64,000 bases of DNA, taken from Eucalyptus grandis. Its lineage: Eukaryota; Streptophyta; Magnoliopsida; Myrtales; Myrtaceae. The notes beneath the pieces are model-generated. The model was not told the origin of the DNA, searched no databases, and saw only the letters and a list, made by a program, of their open reading frames with translations. The number at the start of each line of letters is the position of its first letter. Within the stretch, counting starts at the first letter, position 1. Of the stretch, positions 37,165 through 47,456 are shown piece after piece. The position numbers and the translations under genes were made by a program. The DNA lies in NCBI RefSeq assembly GCF_016545825.1, contig NC_052619.1:37015773-37079772 (forward strand), given 5' to 3'.

Positions 37165-37311
37165 TCCCCTTTTTATTTTTAATAGCACATGCGGAAACAG
37201 TTATAAATCCCCAGACAATGAAACGATGGGATAGAAAAGTAAGGCCATATTTTTCATATTGAAATCCACAACCATACTTTTATAGAGAGCATAACTCAAA
37301 GTACTTCACAA
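37165..37311 (-). mobile_element. inverted 3' fragment of the element A family
   Basis: This stretch is the reverse complement of about 36905-37060 (blocks such as TAATAGCACATGCGG and AATCCCCAGACAATGAAACG). It forms an inverted repeat around a spacer at about 37060-37165. The first ~85 bases expected for an intact opposite copy are missing. It changes directly into gypsy pol at about 37312. Confidence 0.8.
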
Positions 37312-38900
37312 AGACATGCTAAATGGATGGAGTTCATCGAGACTTTTCCATATGTGATCAAGTACAAAAAAGGTAAGGAGAATGTGGTAGCCGATGCACT
37401 TTCTCGAAGGTACACGATTCTAACTATTTTAGAAGTAAAGTGTCTAGGTTTCGAGCATATCAAGGGCTTATATATTGATGATGATGACTTTGGGAGAGTA
37501 TTTGAAGCATGTGAACATACTCCATTTGATAAATTCTATAGGTGTGAAGGTTATCTTTTCCGTGAAAACAAACTATGTTTGTCTAAGTGTTCTTTGTGTG
37601 AATTGTTGGTGCGAAAAGCGCATAATGGTGGTTTAATGGGGCATTTTGGCATTAATAAGACTTATGAAGTGCTACATGAACATTTTTATTGGCTACATAT
37701 GAAGAGAGATGTCACACGTGTCTGTGAGAGATGCATTGCTTGTAAGCAATCGAAGTCTACAACTAAACCGCATGGCTTGTATACACCATTACCTATTCCA
37801 ACGCATCCTTGGACTGATATTTCTATGGATTTTATGTTAGGATTGCCTAGGTTTAAGTATGGTAGAGATTCTATTTATGTGGTTATTGATCGGTTTTCGA
37901 AGATGGCTCATTTTATACATCGTCATAAAACTGGTGATGCATCTCATGTTGCTGATTTGTTCTTTAGGGAGGTTGTACGTTTGCATGGCATGCCTAGATC
38001 GATTGTTTTATATCGAAATTCTAAATTTCTTAGCTACTTTTGGAAAATATTGTGGAAAAAACTAGGAACACGGTTGTTATTTTCTACTACTTGTCATCCA
38101 CAGACTGATGGTCAAACCGAGGTAGTTAATAGAACTTTAGGGGTATTGTTGCGTGCTATTATTAAAAAGAACATAAAATCTTGGGAAGATTGTCTACCAC
38201 ATGTTGAATTTGCATATAATAGGAGCATGCATTCTGCTACTAAATTTACACCATTTGAGGTTGTCTATGGTTTTAATCCGTTAACTCCGTTAGATTTAAT
38301 CCCTTTACCCATTGATGAGCGTGTGGATTTAGATGGAGCAAAGACAGCCGAATTTATCAAGGCGTTGCATGAGAAAACGTGCGCAAATATTGAGCGCAAG
38401 ACTGAGTAATATGCAATGCAAGCTAACAAAGGGCGCAAGGAAGTGGTGTTTGAACCCGGCGATTGGGTTTGGGTTCATATGCGCAATGAGCTTTTTCCTA
38501 AGCAGCGACATTCTAAGTTATTACTATGAGGGGATGGACCATTCATGGTGTTGGAAAGAGTTAACAATAATGCCTATAAGCTTGATCTTCCAGGTAAGTA
38601 TGCCATTAGTGCTACATTTAATGTTTATGACTTGACTCTTTTCGATGCAAGTGATGATTTGAGGACAAATCCTTTGCACGGGGGAGGGAATGATGTGGAC
38701 ATCAAGCCATATCGAGGAGGAGGTACTAGGGACCCATTGTCTATTCATACTAGTTCGATTACTGGAGCGCGGGCCAAGCAATTTAGGCAAGCTGTTGGCG
38801 TCATGGTTCGTGATCTTCGGCGTGGAGATGACCTTAGATCAAATCTTAAAAAAATTTGGAAATCTTGGCGCAATTTGATTATTTGGTCACCAAATATTTG
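37312..38900 (+). pseudogene. Ty3/gypsy pol fragment: RNase H end and integrase, inactive
   Basis: The fragment starts in the final RNase H motif ([14 protein letters not shown]), continues through an HHCC zinc-binding module (HNGGLMGH with CERCIAC), and enters the integrase core. The first catalytic Asp is present (DISMDF) and the Glu is present (TDGQTEV). At the second Asp position the sequence reads [13 protein letters not shown], so that Asp is lost. In-frame stops occur at 38407-38409 and 38527-38529. After them comes the C-terminal segment (FEPGDWVWVHMR, AYKLDLPGKY, ATFNVYDL). The 5' two thirds of the element are missing. Confidence 0.9.
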
Positions 38901-39332
38901 ACCAAGTCAAATATACATATATATATATATATGTTATTGTTTAGGAATATTCTAGAATATGACGCATTATATTTCTAGGGTTGGTTTTAGGGTTTGTGTG
39001 GCGGCTAGAAGGCCTATATTAAAGACTGACTGAATTTCTTTAGGGGACATAATTTATTTTTGAGGAAAAAAGTTGAGAGATTCTCTTCTACTATTCTTTT
39101 GAGGACTTGACTTTATCAAGGTTCCCTTGTGACAGTCGATTCGACTTATCGAGCGAGATAGCAAATTCTTTCGCTCATGGCGTCTATAACGTTGATTGGT
39201 TGACACGCGTTCGTCAACAGGTCACGTTCATACCGAGGTTGCCAATCACAGGCTTGATTGGAGGTCGAGGTTCACAATTCGCACCATTCGGGCCTTCGTA
39301 GAACGATTTTTCTGCAATTATTCACATCATTA
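38901..39332 (+). other. gypsy 3' flank, possible LTR remnant
   Basis: An AT dinucleotide run (38912-38932) is followed by text with GGGTTGGTTTTAGGGTTTGTG and GGCCTATATTAAAGAC, which resembles the promoter part of gypsy LTRs. I cannot define LTR ends. The stretch ends where the inverted caulimovirid fragment begins. Confidence 0.45.
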
Positions 39333-40390
39333 AGCCATGGAGAGTTTCACACAAAACACTCACTTTACTTCAAGGGATTCTGCTCAACACATTACATCCT
39401 CATTGCCTTTTATAGACATTAAGAGGTCACACACAAACAAGGACCATGCTCACGGGTCCTGAAATAAACAGAGGCTCCAGAAACTTCTGGTAGGGAATTA
39501 TTTTTGGTGATATGAACAGTGAGAATGAACAGTGATTTCCCTAGCCTATTGCTACAGTAACGCTACAGTGACTTGCTACAGTGATCTGCTACAATCAACG
39601 GTCTCGTCCGTCACAAGCATTATAGTCATAGTTTGAGTCATCAGAACTATGCATTGCTAGAAGATGTTCTTCATATTTTTGCTCAAGTCCTGCAAGTAAA
39701 TCTGGTGAGAGAATTTGGTTTGACGAGAATGCTTCCTCTTGATCTAGAAGGAGCTTGTAGTGTCGGCAGGAATGCTTGGTTGAGGCCAATTAGATGGTTG
39801 AATATAGTAAGATGTATCCATGCCTAGAGATAAGGACAAAGGTCTTTGATCATAAGGGTCTTGGGAAAGAGGACCTCCCCATCGTGCATAAAGGTCTTGA
39901 GAGGACTATGCAGGGTCATCTGTGTCCGCCATTTCTTGCTTGGGTGCAATTTTTGGCGAAGTGACCCTTTTGGTTACAAATGAAGCATCGAGTTGATTTC
40001 TTGTGACCTGAGCGGTCTTTCCTCTTGCGTAAATATCGTCATTTCTTCTTTTTTTTTCAGAAATACTTAGATCCATGTTTAAATTTCTTTATCCAGAATT
40101 TCTTGAAGTGCTTCTTTTTTTGGAAGATTTTCCACAATAACCATTACAGTCTCGCTTAGAGCATTTGATCTTCAACTTTTGGCGAGAACATGCCCCATCA
40201 AGTTCTCTGTGGTCTATAAGATAAGTTTGGAACATTTGGCAATTTAAACACAAATTATCGAGGCACAAATGAATTTCTTATTGTATTTCACCCAACGGAA
40301 TGTCCGCAATTCTCCTTCGTCTGTTGAGAAAAGATCTCTCAACTTGTTGGAATAATTCTTTGTCTGTTGAAACCATCCTGAATTGATTCC
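39333..40390 (-). mobile_element. endogenous caulimovirid fragment, inverted and rearranged
   Basis: Two pieces of the plus-strand viral copy are joined here in reverse. Bases 39333-39944 match the reverse complement of about 44880-45475 (downstream ORF and promoter region). Bases 39945-40390 match the reverse complement of about 41550-41985 (coat-protein C terminus and zinc knuckle). The junction lies at about 39945. Stops and indels break the coding parts. The arrangement, head to head with the plus copy at 40391, is typical of integrated, rearranged plant pararetroviruses. Confidence 0.82.
39406..39600 (-). promoter_or_regulatory. caulimovirid promoter remnant with TATA box and GCTACAGT cluster
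   Basis: On the minus strand a CTATAAAAGG box lies at 39406-39415. Upstream of it four GCTACAGT-like words lie at 39551, 39562, 39575 and 39588 (plus-strand coordinates), spaced 11-13 bp. In the plus copy the TATA box has become TGTAAAAG (45386-45393). Promoter function is inferred from position and the TATA box only. Confidence 0.55.
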
Positions 40391-40396
40391 AAGATT

Positions 40397-40705
40397 GTGA
40401 ATGTGCAACAAGATTTTCGAAAATATGATGAAACCACCAAAAAGATGCTTTCGAATTTCCAGAAAAGGCTTCATGCCTTAGAATCCGAACAACATCTGGG
40501 GTATCATCATCTCGAAAGCCCCAAGGCGGAAATAGAAAAGCTCAAAAGGCAAATCCAACTCTTTGAAGAAGGAAGGTTCAATCCTTTCAACCCATTTCTG
40601 ACTACATTGTGGGTTGACCATTTGCCTCCTCCACCATCTCATAATACGTCTATATTTGCTGTTCTCACAAAAGTCCCATTAGAAAAGATAAGACAGATGT
40701 GGTAG
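40397..40705 (+). pseudogene. caulimovirid coiled-coil segment
   Basis: This short frame contains a heptad-like stretch (KMLSNFQKRLHALESE, KAEIEKLKRQIQLFEEG) as found between movement and capsid regions of caulimovirids. It ends at a stop before the next block, and further stops follow to 41040. The role is inferred from position. Confidence 0.6.
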
Positions 40706-41046
40706 AAATACGAAATCGTCTCAAGGAACTAGACTAAATAAGGGATGAAAAGGGAAAAGAGAAGATGCCTGAAGAATCCTCGCTTGTCATAAAGGAAAAG
40801 CCAAACCAAATGATACTATCGAATCCGTTGGAATCATTCTTGAGAGATCTGGGTAATTAGGAGGCATAGCCTGATCCTCAGCCTGATCCTGCAATAAAAA
40901 AGGACCAGATCTTATTTCCATCAGAACCAGCTTTTCCGAACATCTTTGATACTGAATTAGACTAGGTATCTTTCTCATCCTCGTCATCTTTCTCAATCCC
41001 TACCATTGATTCCTTTCTTATTGTACCAGTAACTTCATCAATATTC

Positions 41047-41990
41047 ATGGCCGATCGTCCATACCAGGATATAGAATCCAACCCTTCTGAACCAGAAGTG
41101 GTTCAACCAAGCAATCCTCCTCAAAATATGTCCATCTCCTCTAAACAGTTTTTTACTATTGATGATATTCCCTATTCAAAATGGCCAGAAAGATTTGAGG
41201 AATTTCATACTCGATTAAATGCCCAAGCTCTTACCAATCATGATAAGTATGATGTCCTTTTTGATTTTGTCACAAGGTTCACAAGTAGCCTCAAACATTG
41301 GTGGCAATCTGTGATCGGGCAAGACCAGGTTCAATTTTTACTTTCACATGACTTTGGTCATGCTATTACCCTTCTATATCATTTCTTCATTAGAAAACCT
41401 TCTAACCTCCATGAGCTCAAAAGGAGATAATTTTTTGAAAGAAAATGCTGCTCTCTCTAGAAAAGACATCTTGATAAGCATTATCGGGAAATGCTCAAGC
41501 TCTTTTATGATATTAAAGCTGATCCAAACCTAAAGCAATTTTTCCTGACTTCCATTCCCAAAGAATTATCCCAACAAGTTGAGAGGTCTTTTCTCAATAG
41601 ACAAAGGAGAATTGCGGACATTCCGTTGGGTGAAATACAACAAGAAATCCGTTTGTGCCTTAATGATTTGTGTTTAAAGCGCCAAATGGTCCAAACTTAT
41701 CTCACAGACAACAGAGAACTTAATAGGGCATGTTCTCGTCAGAAGTTGAAGATCAAATGCTCTAAGCAAGACTGTGATGGTTCTTGTGGAAAATTTTACA
41801 GAAAAAAAAAGCACTTCAAGAAATTATGGATAAAGAAATCCAGACATGGATCTAAGCACTTCCGAAGAAAGAAGAAATGACGATATTTACGCAAGAGGAG
41901 AGACCGCTCAGGCCATGAGAAATCAATTCAATGCTTCATTTGTAACCAAAAGGGTCACTTTGCCAAAAATTGCACCCAAGTAAAAAAAGG
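41047..41990 (+). pseudogene. caulimovirid coat protein with CCHC zinc knuckle, frameshifted
   Basis: The first frame (41047-41430) carries an N-terminal Asp/Glu- and Pro-rich part and a conserved region with IPYSKWPERFEEF and LKHWWQSVIG. It is followed by a shifted frame (41491-41880) with NLKQFFLTSIPKELSQQVE and a basic Cys-rich region (CSKQDCDGSCGKFYRKKKH). A TGA at 41878 precedes the CCHC knuckle CFICNQKGHFAKNC at 41932-41973. The knuckle binds nucleic acid in functional relatives; here it cannot be made in one chain. Confidence 0.82.
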
Positions 41991-42143
41991 TCAGAATCAT
42001 CTAATACATCATATAGAGAATAAAACTGGTATTTCACTTGAAAATGATGATATCGAATCTCTATTTCCTGCGGGTGAAGAACCATCCAAACAAACTTTTG
42101 TGTCATTCATTGTTACCAAACTCCCAATGAGAGTAATTTAGAT

Positions 42144-42380
42144 TTGAATTCTAAAGACCTTTTTCACATATCCCTTGCTTCTTTGGAACAAAACCTTGAC
42201 ATTTCAAGCCAAATTCATTGTTTCCATTTTTCTATGAAAATCTTTACTTCAAAGTTTGCCAAACCTATCACTATCATTGCTCTTATAGACATTAGAGCAA
42301 GTTCTTCAATCCTAGACACTAAAGTTCTTTCTAAAAAATATTGGACTTCCTGTGTTCAATATTTCAATTCTGCCTCATGA
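42144..42380 (+). pseudogene. caulimovirid aspartic protease, active site altered
   Basis: A stretch with IIALIDIRASSSILD aligns with the retroviral-type protease motif, which normally reads D-T/S-G. At 42288-42296 the codons give Asp-Ile-Arg, so the Thr and Gly of the active site are lost. Stops follow at 42378 and beyond. Confidence 0.75.
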
Positions 42381-42613
42381 GATACTTTTTCTACGAATGT
42401 AAGAACTACCCCAGTAACTGTTCAATTTTTTGCCCAGTGTTCCATAACCACAAAATTTTTTGGATCCAGTCTTACTAATAAAGATTTGATCACTGGTTGG
42501 GATATCATGACTCATATTTCTCAGCTTTGTATCATTCCTAAAAAAGGTCTTAAGTTTAAAGACCAATTCTCTGAATTTGTCAATATCAAAAAAAAAAAAA
42601 AATTTCCATTAAA

Positions 42614-44112
42614 ATGAATCTTTTAGATCGGATCATGCATAAGCTATTAGAATTTTGTTCAAAATCCCATTCTGAATTCTCTAAGAAGTGTTCTTATCCT
42701 TTATGGAAAAATCCGAAATTCTTTGTTAGCCTTCCCTTCAAGAAAAATGAAGACATCAATTCAACCAAGGCGAGTCATATGAGAATGAACCCAGAACGTC
42801 TGGTTGCTGCTCAAAAAGAATGCTCGGAACTACTATAACAAGGCTTTATTAAAATTTCAAATTCTCAATGGGCTTGTGAAGTCTTCTATGTCAATAAGCG
42901 AGCCAAGCAAAACAGAGGAAAGATGCGGCTAGTAATAAATTATTAGCCCCTAAACCTTTTTCTTCAAGATGATAAATTTCTTCTACCTTCCAGGAATTCC
43001 CTCTTTATCGGATTATCAAAAGCCCATATTTACTCCAAATTTGATTTCAAACTTGGATTTTGGCAATTGGGCATCCATCCTGAAGACAGACCCAAAACAG
43101 GGTTCTACATTCCGAACCAACATTTTCAATGGAAAGTTATTCCTTTTGGCCTAAATGTGGCACCATCCCTATTCCAGAAGGTCATGTGTTAAATTTTCCA
43201 ACCCATCTTATCTAGTGCAGCAGTATATATTGATGATATCATGCTCTACAGCCCTGATGAAGAATGACACTGCCAACTTCTTGGGCAGTTTGCAGAAATT
43301 GTGAAAAAACATGGGATTATGCTTTCTAAAAAAAAGATGAATATTGCCTAGATAGAAATTGAATTTCTTGGTATGCACCTTAATAAATGTACATACTATT
43401 CAAGGCTACACATTGCCCAGGAATTGTTGAAATTTCCTGAAGAAAACTTCACGACAAAGCAAGCACAACAATTTCTTAGGATAATTAATTATTTCAGAGA
43501 CTTTGTTCCAAACATTGCCAAACTGCTGATTCTACTGCAATCAATGCTGAAGAAAATTCCCCACCTTGGGGAAAATCTCATACTAAAGCAGTTGTTGAAC
43601 TTAAGAAGATTATGTAGACTCTTCCTCAATTACAAATCCCATCAACAGGAAAGAGAATTCTCCAGACTGATGTGAGTGATGAATATTGGGCAGCCATCCT
43701 ATTAGAAGAAATTGATGGTAAGAGACACTTGTATGCTTAGAAAATTGGAAAATTTTCTTAGGCTGAAATGCATTATCACTCCACTTTCAAATAGATCTTG
43801 GTAGTGAAAAATGGAATAAAAAAGTTCAAATTTCATCTCATTGGTCATCATTTCCTGGTAGAATTAGACATGGCATCATTTCCTCAGATGACCAAGTTCA
43901 AACAGAAGCAGGTTCCAAATTCTCAACTGCTTCGATGGGCTAAATGGTTTTCAAAATATTCTTTTGAAACCAAACACATTACCGGGAAGAAGAACGTGCT
44001 TGCTGACTTCTTGTCAAGATCAAAGGCACCAGTAGAAATCAACATGTACATCATGAGACATGCTTTCCATACTCTTCATCATAATGAAAAGTATAAGATT
44101 GAAAGAATATGA
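42614..44112 (+). pseudogene. caulimovirid reverse transcriptase and RNase H, multiple stops
   Basis: The RT order is preserved: KMRLVINY near 42930, the FDFKLGFWQLGIHPED block near 43050, the VIPFGLNVAPSLFQ block near 43150, and the catalytic YIDD at 43226-43237. The RNase H part starts near 43670 (LQTDVSDEYWAAILLE) and ends with KKNVLADFLSR. At least six in-frame stops or shifts interrupt it, for example TAG/TGA near 42945, 43190, 43265 and 43740. It is a dead polymerase gene. Confidence 0.88.
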
Positions 44113-45212
44113 GATTGACCAAGCTAGCAATACCCCCAGGAGATTGTTGAACAAGTCCATAATGATAGCCTCACTGAAAACATGGAAAATCTCATGTGGC
44201 AATGCCACACAGACCTATTCAGACTCCATCGAGGTTCAATTCTTTATCATTTTGGATTAAACTCGAACTATCCGTTCATACATCCTCTAATCTAGAAGGA
44301 AGAAGACTTCCCTGACAAGTTGCGATGGTTATTATGGTACTTAACCAATAAGTACTTAATAGTTGTTGAAATTCCAACCAGAAGATTCATTGCCAACCTC
44401 ACCAGAATATTTGGACTTAGTCGAAGCATTGAAAATGAGAGTGATAGAAACCTTTTAGCTTTCCTCAACTGGTTTTATCCTCCTACTCACTGGAGGTAGC
44501 TCTTATAGCAGGATTTGAGAACCATCCAACCAAACCTTAAGGTCCACACTATTTTATTTTTCCAATGTCCATGGGCTTTTGTAAAAAACAATGGTAGCAT
44601 CATTGATGCTCCATATATTATTGGTACCACATCCTATAGACCTCAACCACACCTTACAAAAGCTCGGATTTACAAATTTTTTCCAAGACCTGTTGGTTGC
44701 TGTGAACACTAGTATTGAGAACTCCAAAGAGTTTTGTGTCAAGAAAATAAAACCATTCCTGAAGATGTATTGAACTATAATGTACCTACTGCATGGGATC
44801 ATTATAGCCTTACACCTAAAGCCAAGGAAGCACTTGAGGAATTCAAACAAGCTGCATCATCACAGGAGCAAGAAATGACAGACACAAATGACCATGCATA
44901 GTCCTCTCGAGACCCCTATGCACGATGGGGAGGTCCTCTTTCCTAAGACCCCTGTGGTCAAGGACCTTTGTCCTTATCTCTAGGCATAGATACATCCTAC
45001 TATATTCAACCATCCAATTGGCCTCAGCCAAGCATTCTTGCCGACACTATAGGCTCCTTCCAGAATCAAGAGGAAGCATTCTCATCAAACCAAATTCTCT
45101 CACTAGATTCACGTGTAGGACTTGAGCAAAAATATAAAGAACATCTTCTGGTAATGCATAGTTCCGATAACTTAAATTATGACTACAATGCTTGTGACGG
45201 ACGAGACCGCTA
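44113..45212 (+). pseudogene. degenerate downstream viral ORF
   Basis: After the RNase H stop the sequence has no long frame until about 44968-45210, where a Ser/Asn-rich stretch (IQPSNWPQPSILADT, GLEQKYKEHLLVMHSSD) is open. The inverted copy at 39600-39940 encodes the same stretch with differences. This could be the remnant of a second ORF as found in some florendoviruses. I do not recognise a domain. Confidence 0.5.
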
Positions 45213-45480
45213 ACTGTAGCAGATTACTGTGGCAAGTCACTGTAGCGGCAGTAGGCTAGGGAAATCCTTGTTCATTGTCACTATTCATATCACAAAAAAT
45301 AATTCCCTATTGGAAGTTTCCAGAGCCTCTATTTATTTTAGGACCCTTGACCATGGTCCTTATTTGTGTGTGACCTCCTAATGTCTGTAAAAGACAATGA
45401 GGATGTAATGTGTTGGGTAGAGTCCCTTGAAGTAAAGTGAGTGTTTTGTATGAAACTCTCCATGGCTTTCTAAACTCCTT
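45213..45480 (+). promoter_or_regulatory. caulimovirid promoter-like region, TATA box lost
   Basis: The region has ACTGTAGC words (about 45215-45250) and a TATA position reading TGTAAAAG (45386-45393), where the inverted copy has TATAAAAG. It ends where similarity to the inverted copy stops (CTCCATGGCTTTCT). Confidence 0.5.
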
Positions 45481-46316
45481 CTTCTTCTCTAGCCTAGTAG
45501 GATCCTTTGAGAAATGCAACTTGGATGGTTAGAAACATTACCATCTTGGCGTATCTAAATGTCTCTAGGCTCTGAACTAAAGGCCATAGTGGTTTTCTAC
45601 AAAAGGCTGTTATTGAAGGGCTTGAACAGGAGGTTTGCTCATAATGGGAAGGCATACCTGCAGGAAATTGACTCTGTCTTCTCTGATTCTAAGCTGGGCG
45701 GTGGTGGTGGTTGGTGCAATTTATAGAGGAAACATACAAAAAAAAATTGACACTTAACTGATCACATTCTAAAAAACTTGGTACTTAAACGTTCACTTTT
45801 AATCACAAGCGGCAATTAAGTTATCACTTTTAATAATAACTTGACACTTAAATAATTCTTTTTTTGGCACTTAAGTAATCACTAAATATAACTTATAGCA
45901 CTTGAGTAATCACTCGTGTTTGTCCTATGTATATGCTAGTTTACGGCAAACCAGAGGAGCTGTTGGTTTATATATTTAGTTCAACTTATGACAACTCCAT
46001 TCAATTCAATATTTGCTATTAGTTTACATTCTGTTCAAGTAAAGAAGTCACCACAACACATTGACCCAATATACATCCATCTTTGCCAGTTTATATTTAA
46101 GAATGAACAATAACATAGGACAACTGTATCTCATTCATTCATTCCATTTCCTTGACCTTTCCACAACACAAGAAGTAACACATAATACATATGACAAAAA
46201 AAGAAAAAAAAAAGAAGCCACAATGATTTTGTGGACAGCACAAAACTTCTTCTCATTTTCCAAAAAAGTAAGTTACATTTGATCCAAAATAAGTATATTT
46301 GTCCATTCATTTACAA
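45481..46316. other. unassigned, with degenerate ~30-bp repeats
   Basis: From about 45748 to 45920 the words GACACTTAA, GGCACTTAAGTAATCAC and GCACTTGAGTAATCAC recur, typical of ends of some Mutator-like non-autonomous elements. I could not define element borders. Elsewhere nothing is recognised. Confidence 0.5.
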
Positions 46317-46919
46317 TTATGGCAGTCGGAGATATTTCTTCTCATCTTCCAGTACTTTACATTTCATCATAGAGAAGGATATACAAAAAAACAGCATCAC
46401 AATAAATGTTTGGTAACACTTCCGTTCAATTTTCATTATTGAAACTTCATTCTTCAAATGGTTAGATGAAGATGCTTGAGTTTGCATTGAGTCAACATCG
46501 TCCAAGTCATCCACAAGCGTAGATGGAGGTTGATGTTGTCCATCAAGTAGGTCCAATATCACCTCTATGGCTCGGTGAGAGAATTTTGCATCGACCCATT
46601 TGAAGTATTTGCACTTCAACCATTCTTTATATCAGGTGCATTCATAGAATCTTCTCTCGAGATTCATTTGAGTTCACGATGTTCTTTTTGGACTCAAAGC
46701 CACAATAATAAACCTTTTACCCTAATCGCCAATGGTCATTGTCACATCGTTGGAGAAACCATAGTCATCAGATGGTGACATCCATGACGCTCTAGCCACT
46801 ATCGCCAAGGCTTGGCGACGAGATCTGGCATCATTTGAACCATAGCCATGGTTGCCTATCCTTGCTTGAGGAGCATCTAGTGTGTCAGACTTTTGGAGCA
46901 CGTTGAAGCAATAGGACAT
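46317..46919 (-). pseudogene. GRF-type zinc-finger protein, broken
   Basis: Read on the minus strand, a region near 46680-46590 gives RRFYECT, YKE and CKYFKWVD, the second half of a GRF zinc finger; the usual first CxCG pair is not recognisable. A hydrophilic linker (STLVDDLDDVDSMQTQ) and a C-terminal hydrophobic segment (FIVMLFFCISFSMM) follow, an arrangement common in small plant GRF proteins. Stops near 46630, 46675 and 46720 break the frame. Such genes are often abundant near transposons; function unknown. Confidence 0.6.
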
Positions 46920-47185
46920 GAAGTTCTTCTAGGTGAGGGGCCAAGGATTGCAAGTGTATTTGAGAGTTTGATTGATTTGTTTTCATGTGATGATTATTGG
47001 ATTCACTTCTCAACAAAGAGTGATGTGGGTTTGTTTGTAATTATGGAATTTTGACAGGTTTTGTTATTGATCTAGAACTTTGTTTTGGATGGTTTAGTGT
47101 CGATTTGGATATCTGACCAGTTTAATGCCTTAAGGGATGACTTTTTGTTTAACGCCGATTTAAAAATTCTATTTATTATTGAGTT
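46920..47185 (+). other. copia leader or flank, 5' LTR not found
   Basis: This stretch precedes the gag start of the second copia. It contains neither a primer-binding site nor the TGTTGAAGGG LTR start, so the 5' end of that element is missing or too changed to recognise. Confidence 0.5.
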
Positions 47186-47456
47186 ATGGCTAAAAACTCT
47201 AAATCTAGTGTGAGCATGGATACCGGCCTTACTAATTTGAAGTTGAGTTCTGTCAAGTTAGATGGGACTAACTACCCTTCTTGGTCTATGGCAGTCGAGA
47301 TGTATTCGTTGGCTACCAAACAGTTGAGTTATTTGACTTCACCTTCACCTTTGGATAAATAAGATAAAACGAAGGTGGATGATTGGTGCTTTGGTGATGC
47401 TGCCATTTAGACATTGTGGAATACCATGGATTTTAAGACTAATCCTCAGTCTATGT
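47186..47456 (+). pseudogene. copia gag N terminus
   Basis: The frame from the ATG at 47186 encodes the N-terminal gag motif LKLSSVKLDGTNYPSWSMAVEMYSL. In-frame stops occur at about 47360 and 47408. It is cut at 47456 by element B, and the frame resumes at 50881 with WCTSAKAIWDK. Confidence 0.88.

Larger units (their letters stand above)
40391..45480 (+). mobile_element. endogenous caulimovirid (pararetrovirus), multiply inactivated
   Basis: This is the longer viral copy. In order it holds a coiled-coil segment (40397-40705), a coat protein with zinc knuckle (41047-41990), an aspartic protease (about 42144-42380), reverse transcriptase and RNase H (42614-44112), a degenerate downstream ORF (44113-45212) and a promoter-like region. 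The capsid and polymerase layout resembles the florendovirus/petuvirus side of Caulimoviridae; the genus is tentative. No movement protein is visible, so the 5' end is missing. Every coding block carries stops or frameshifts, the protease active site is altered, and no intact viral frame remains. Confidence 0.82.
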
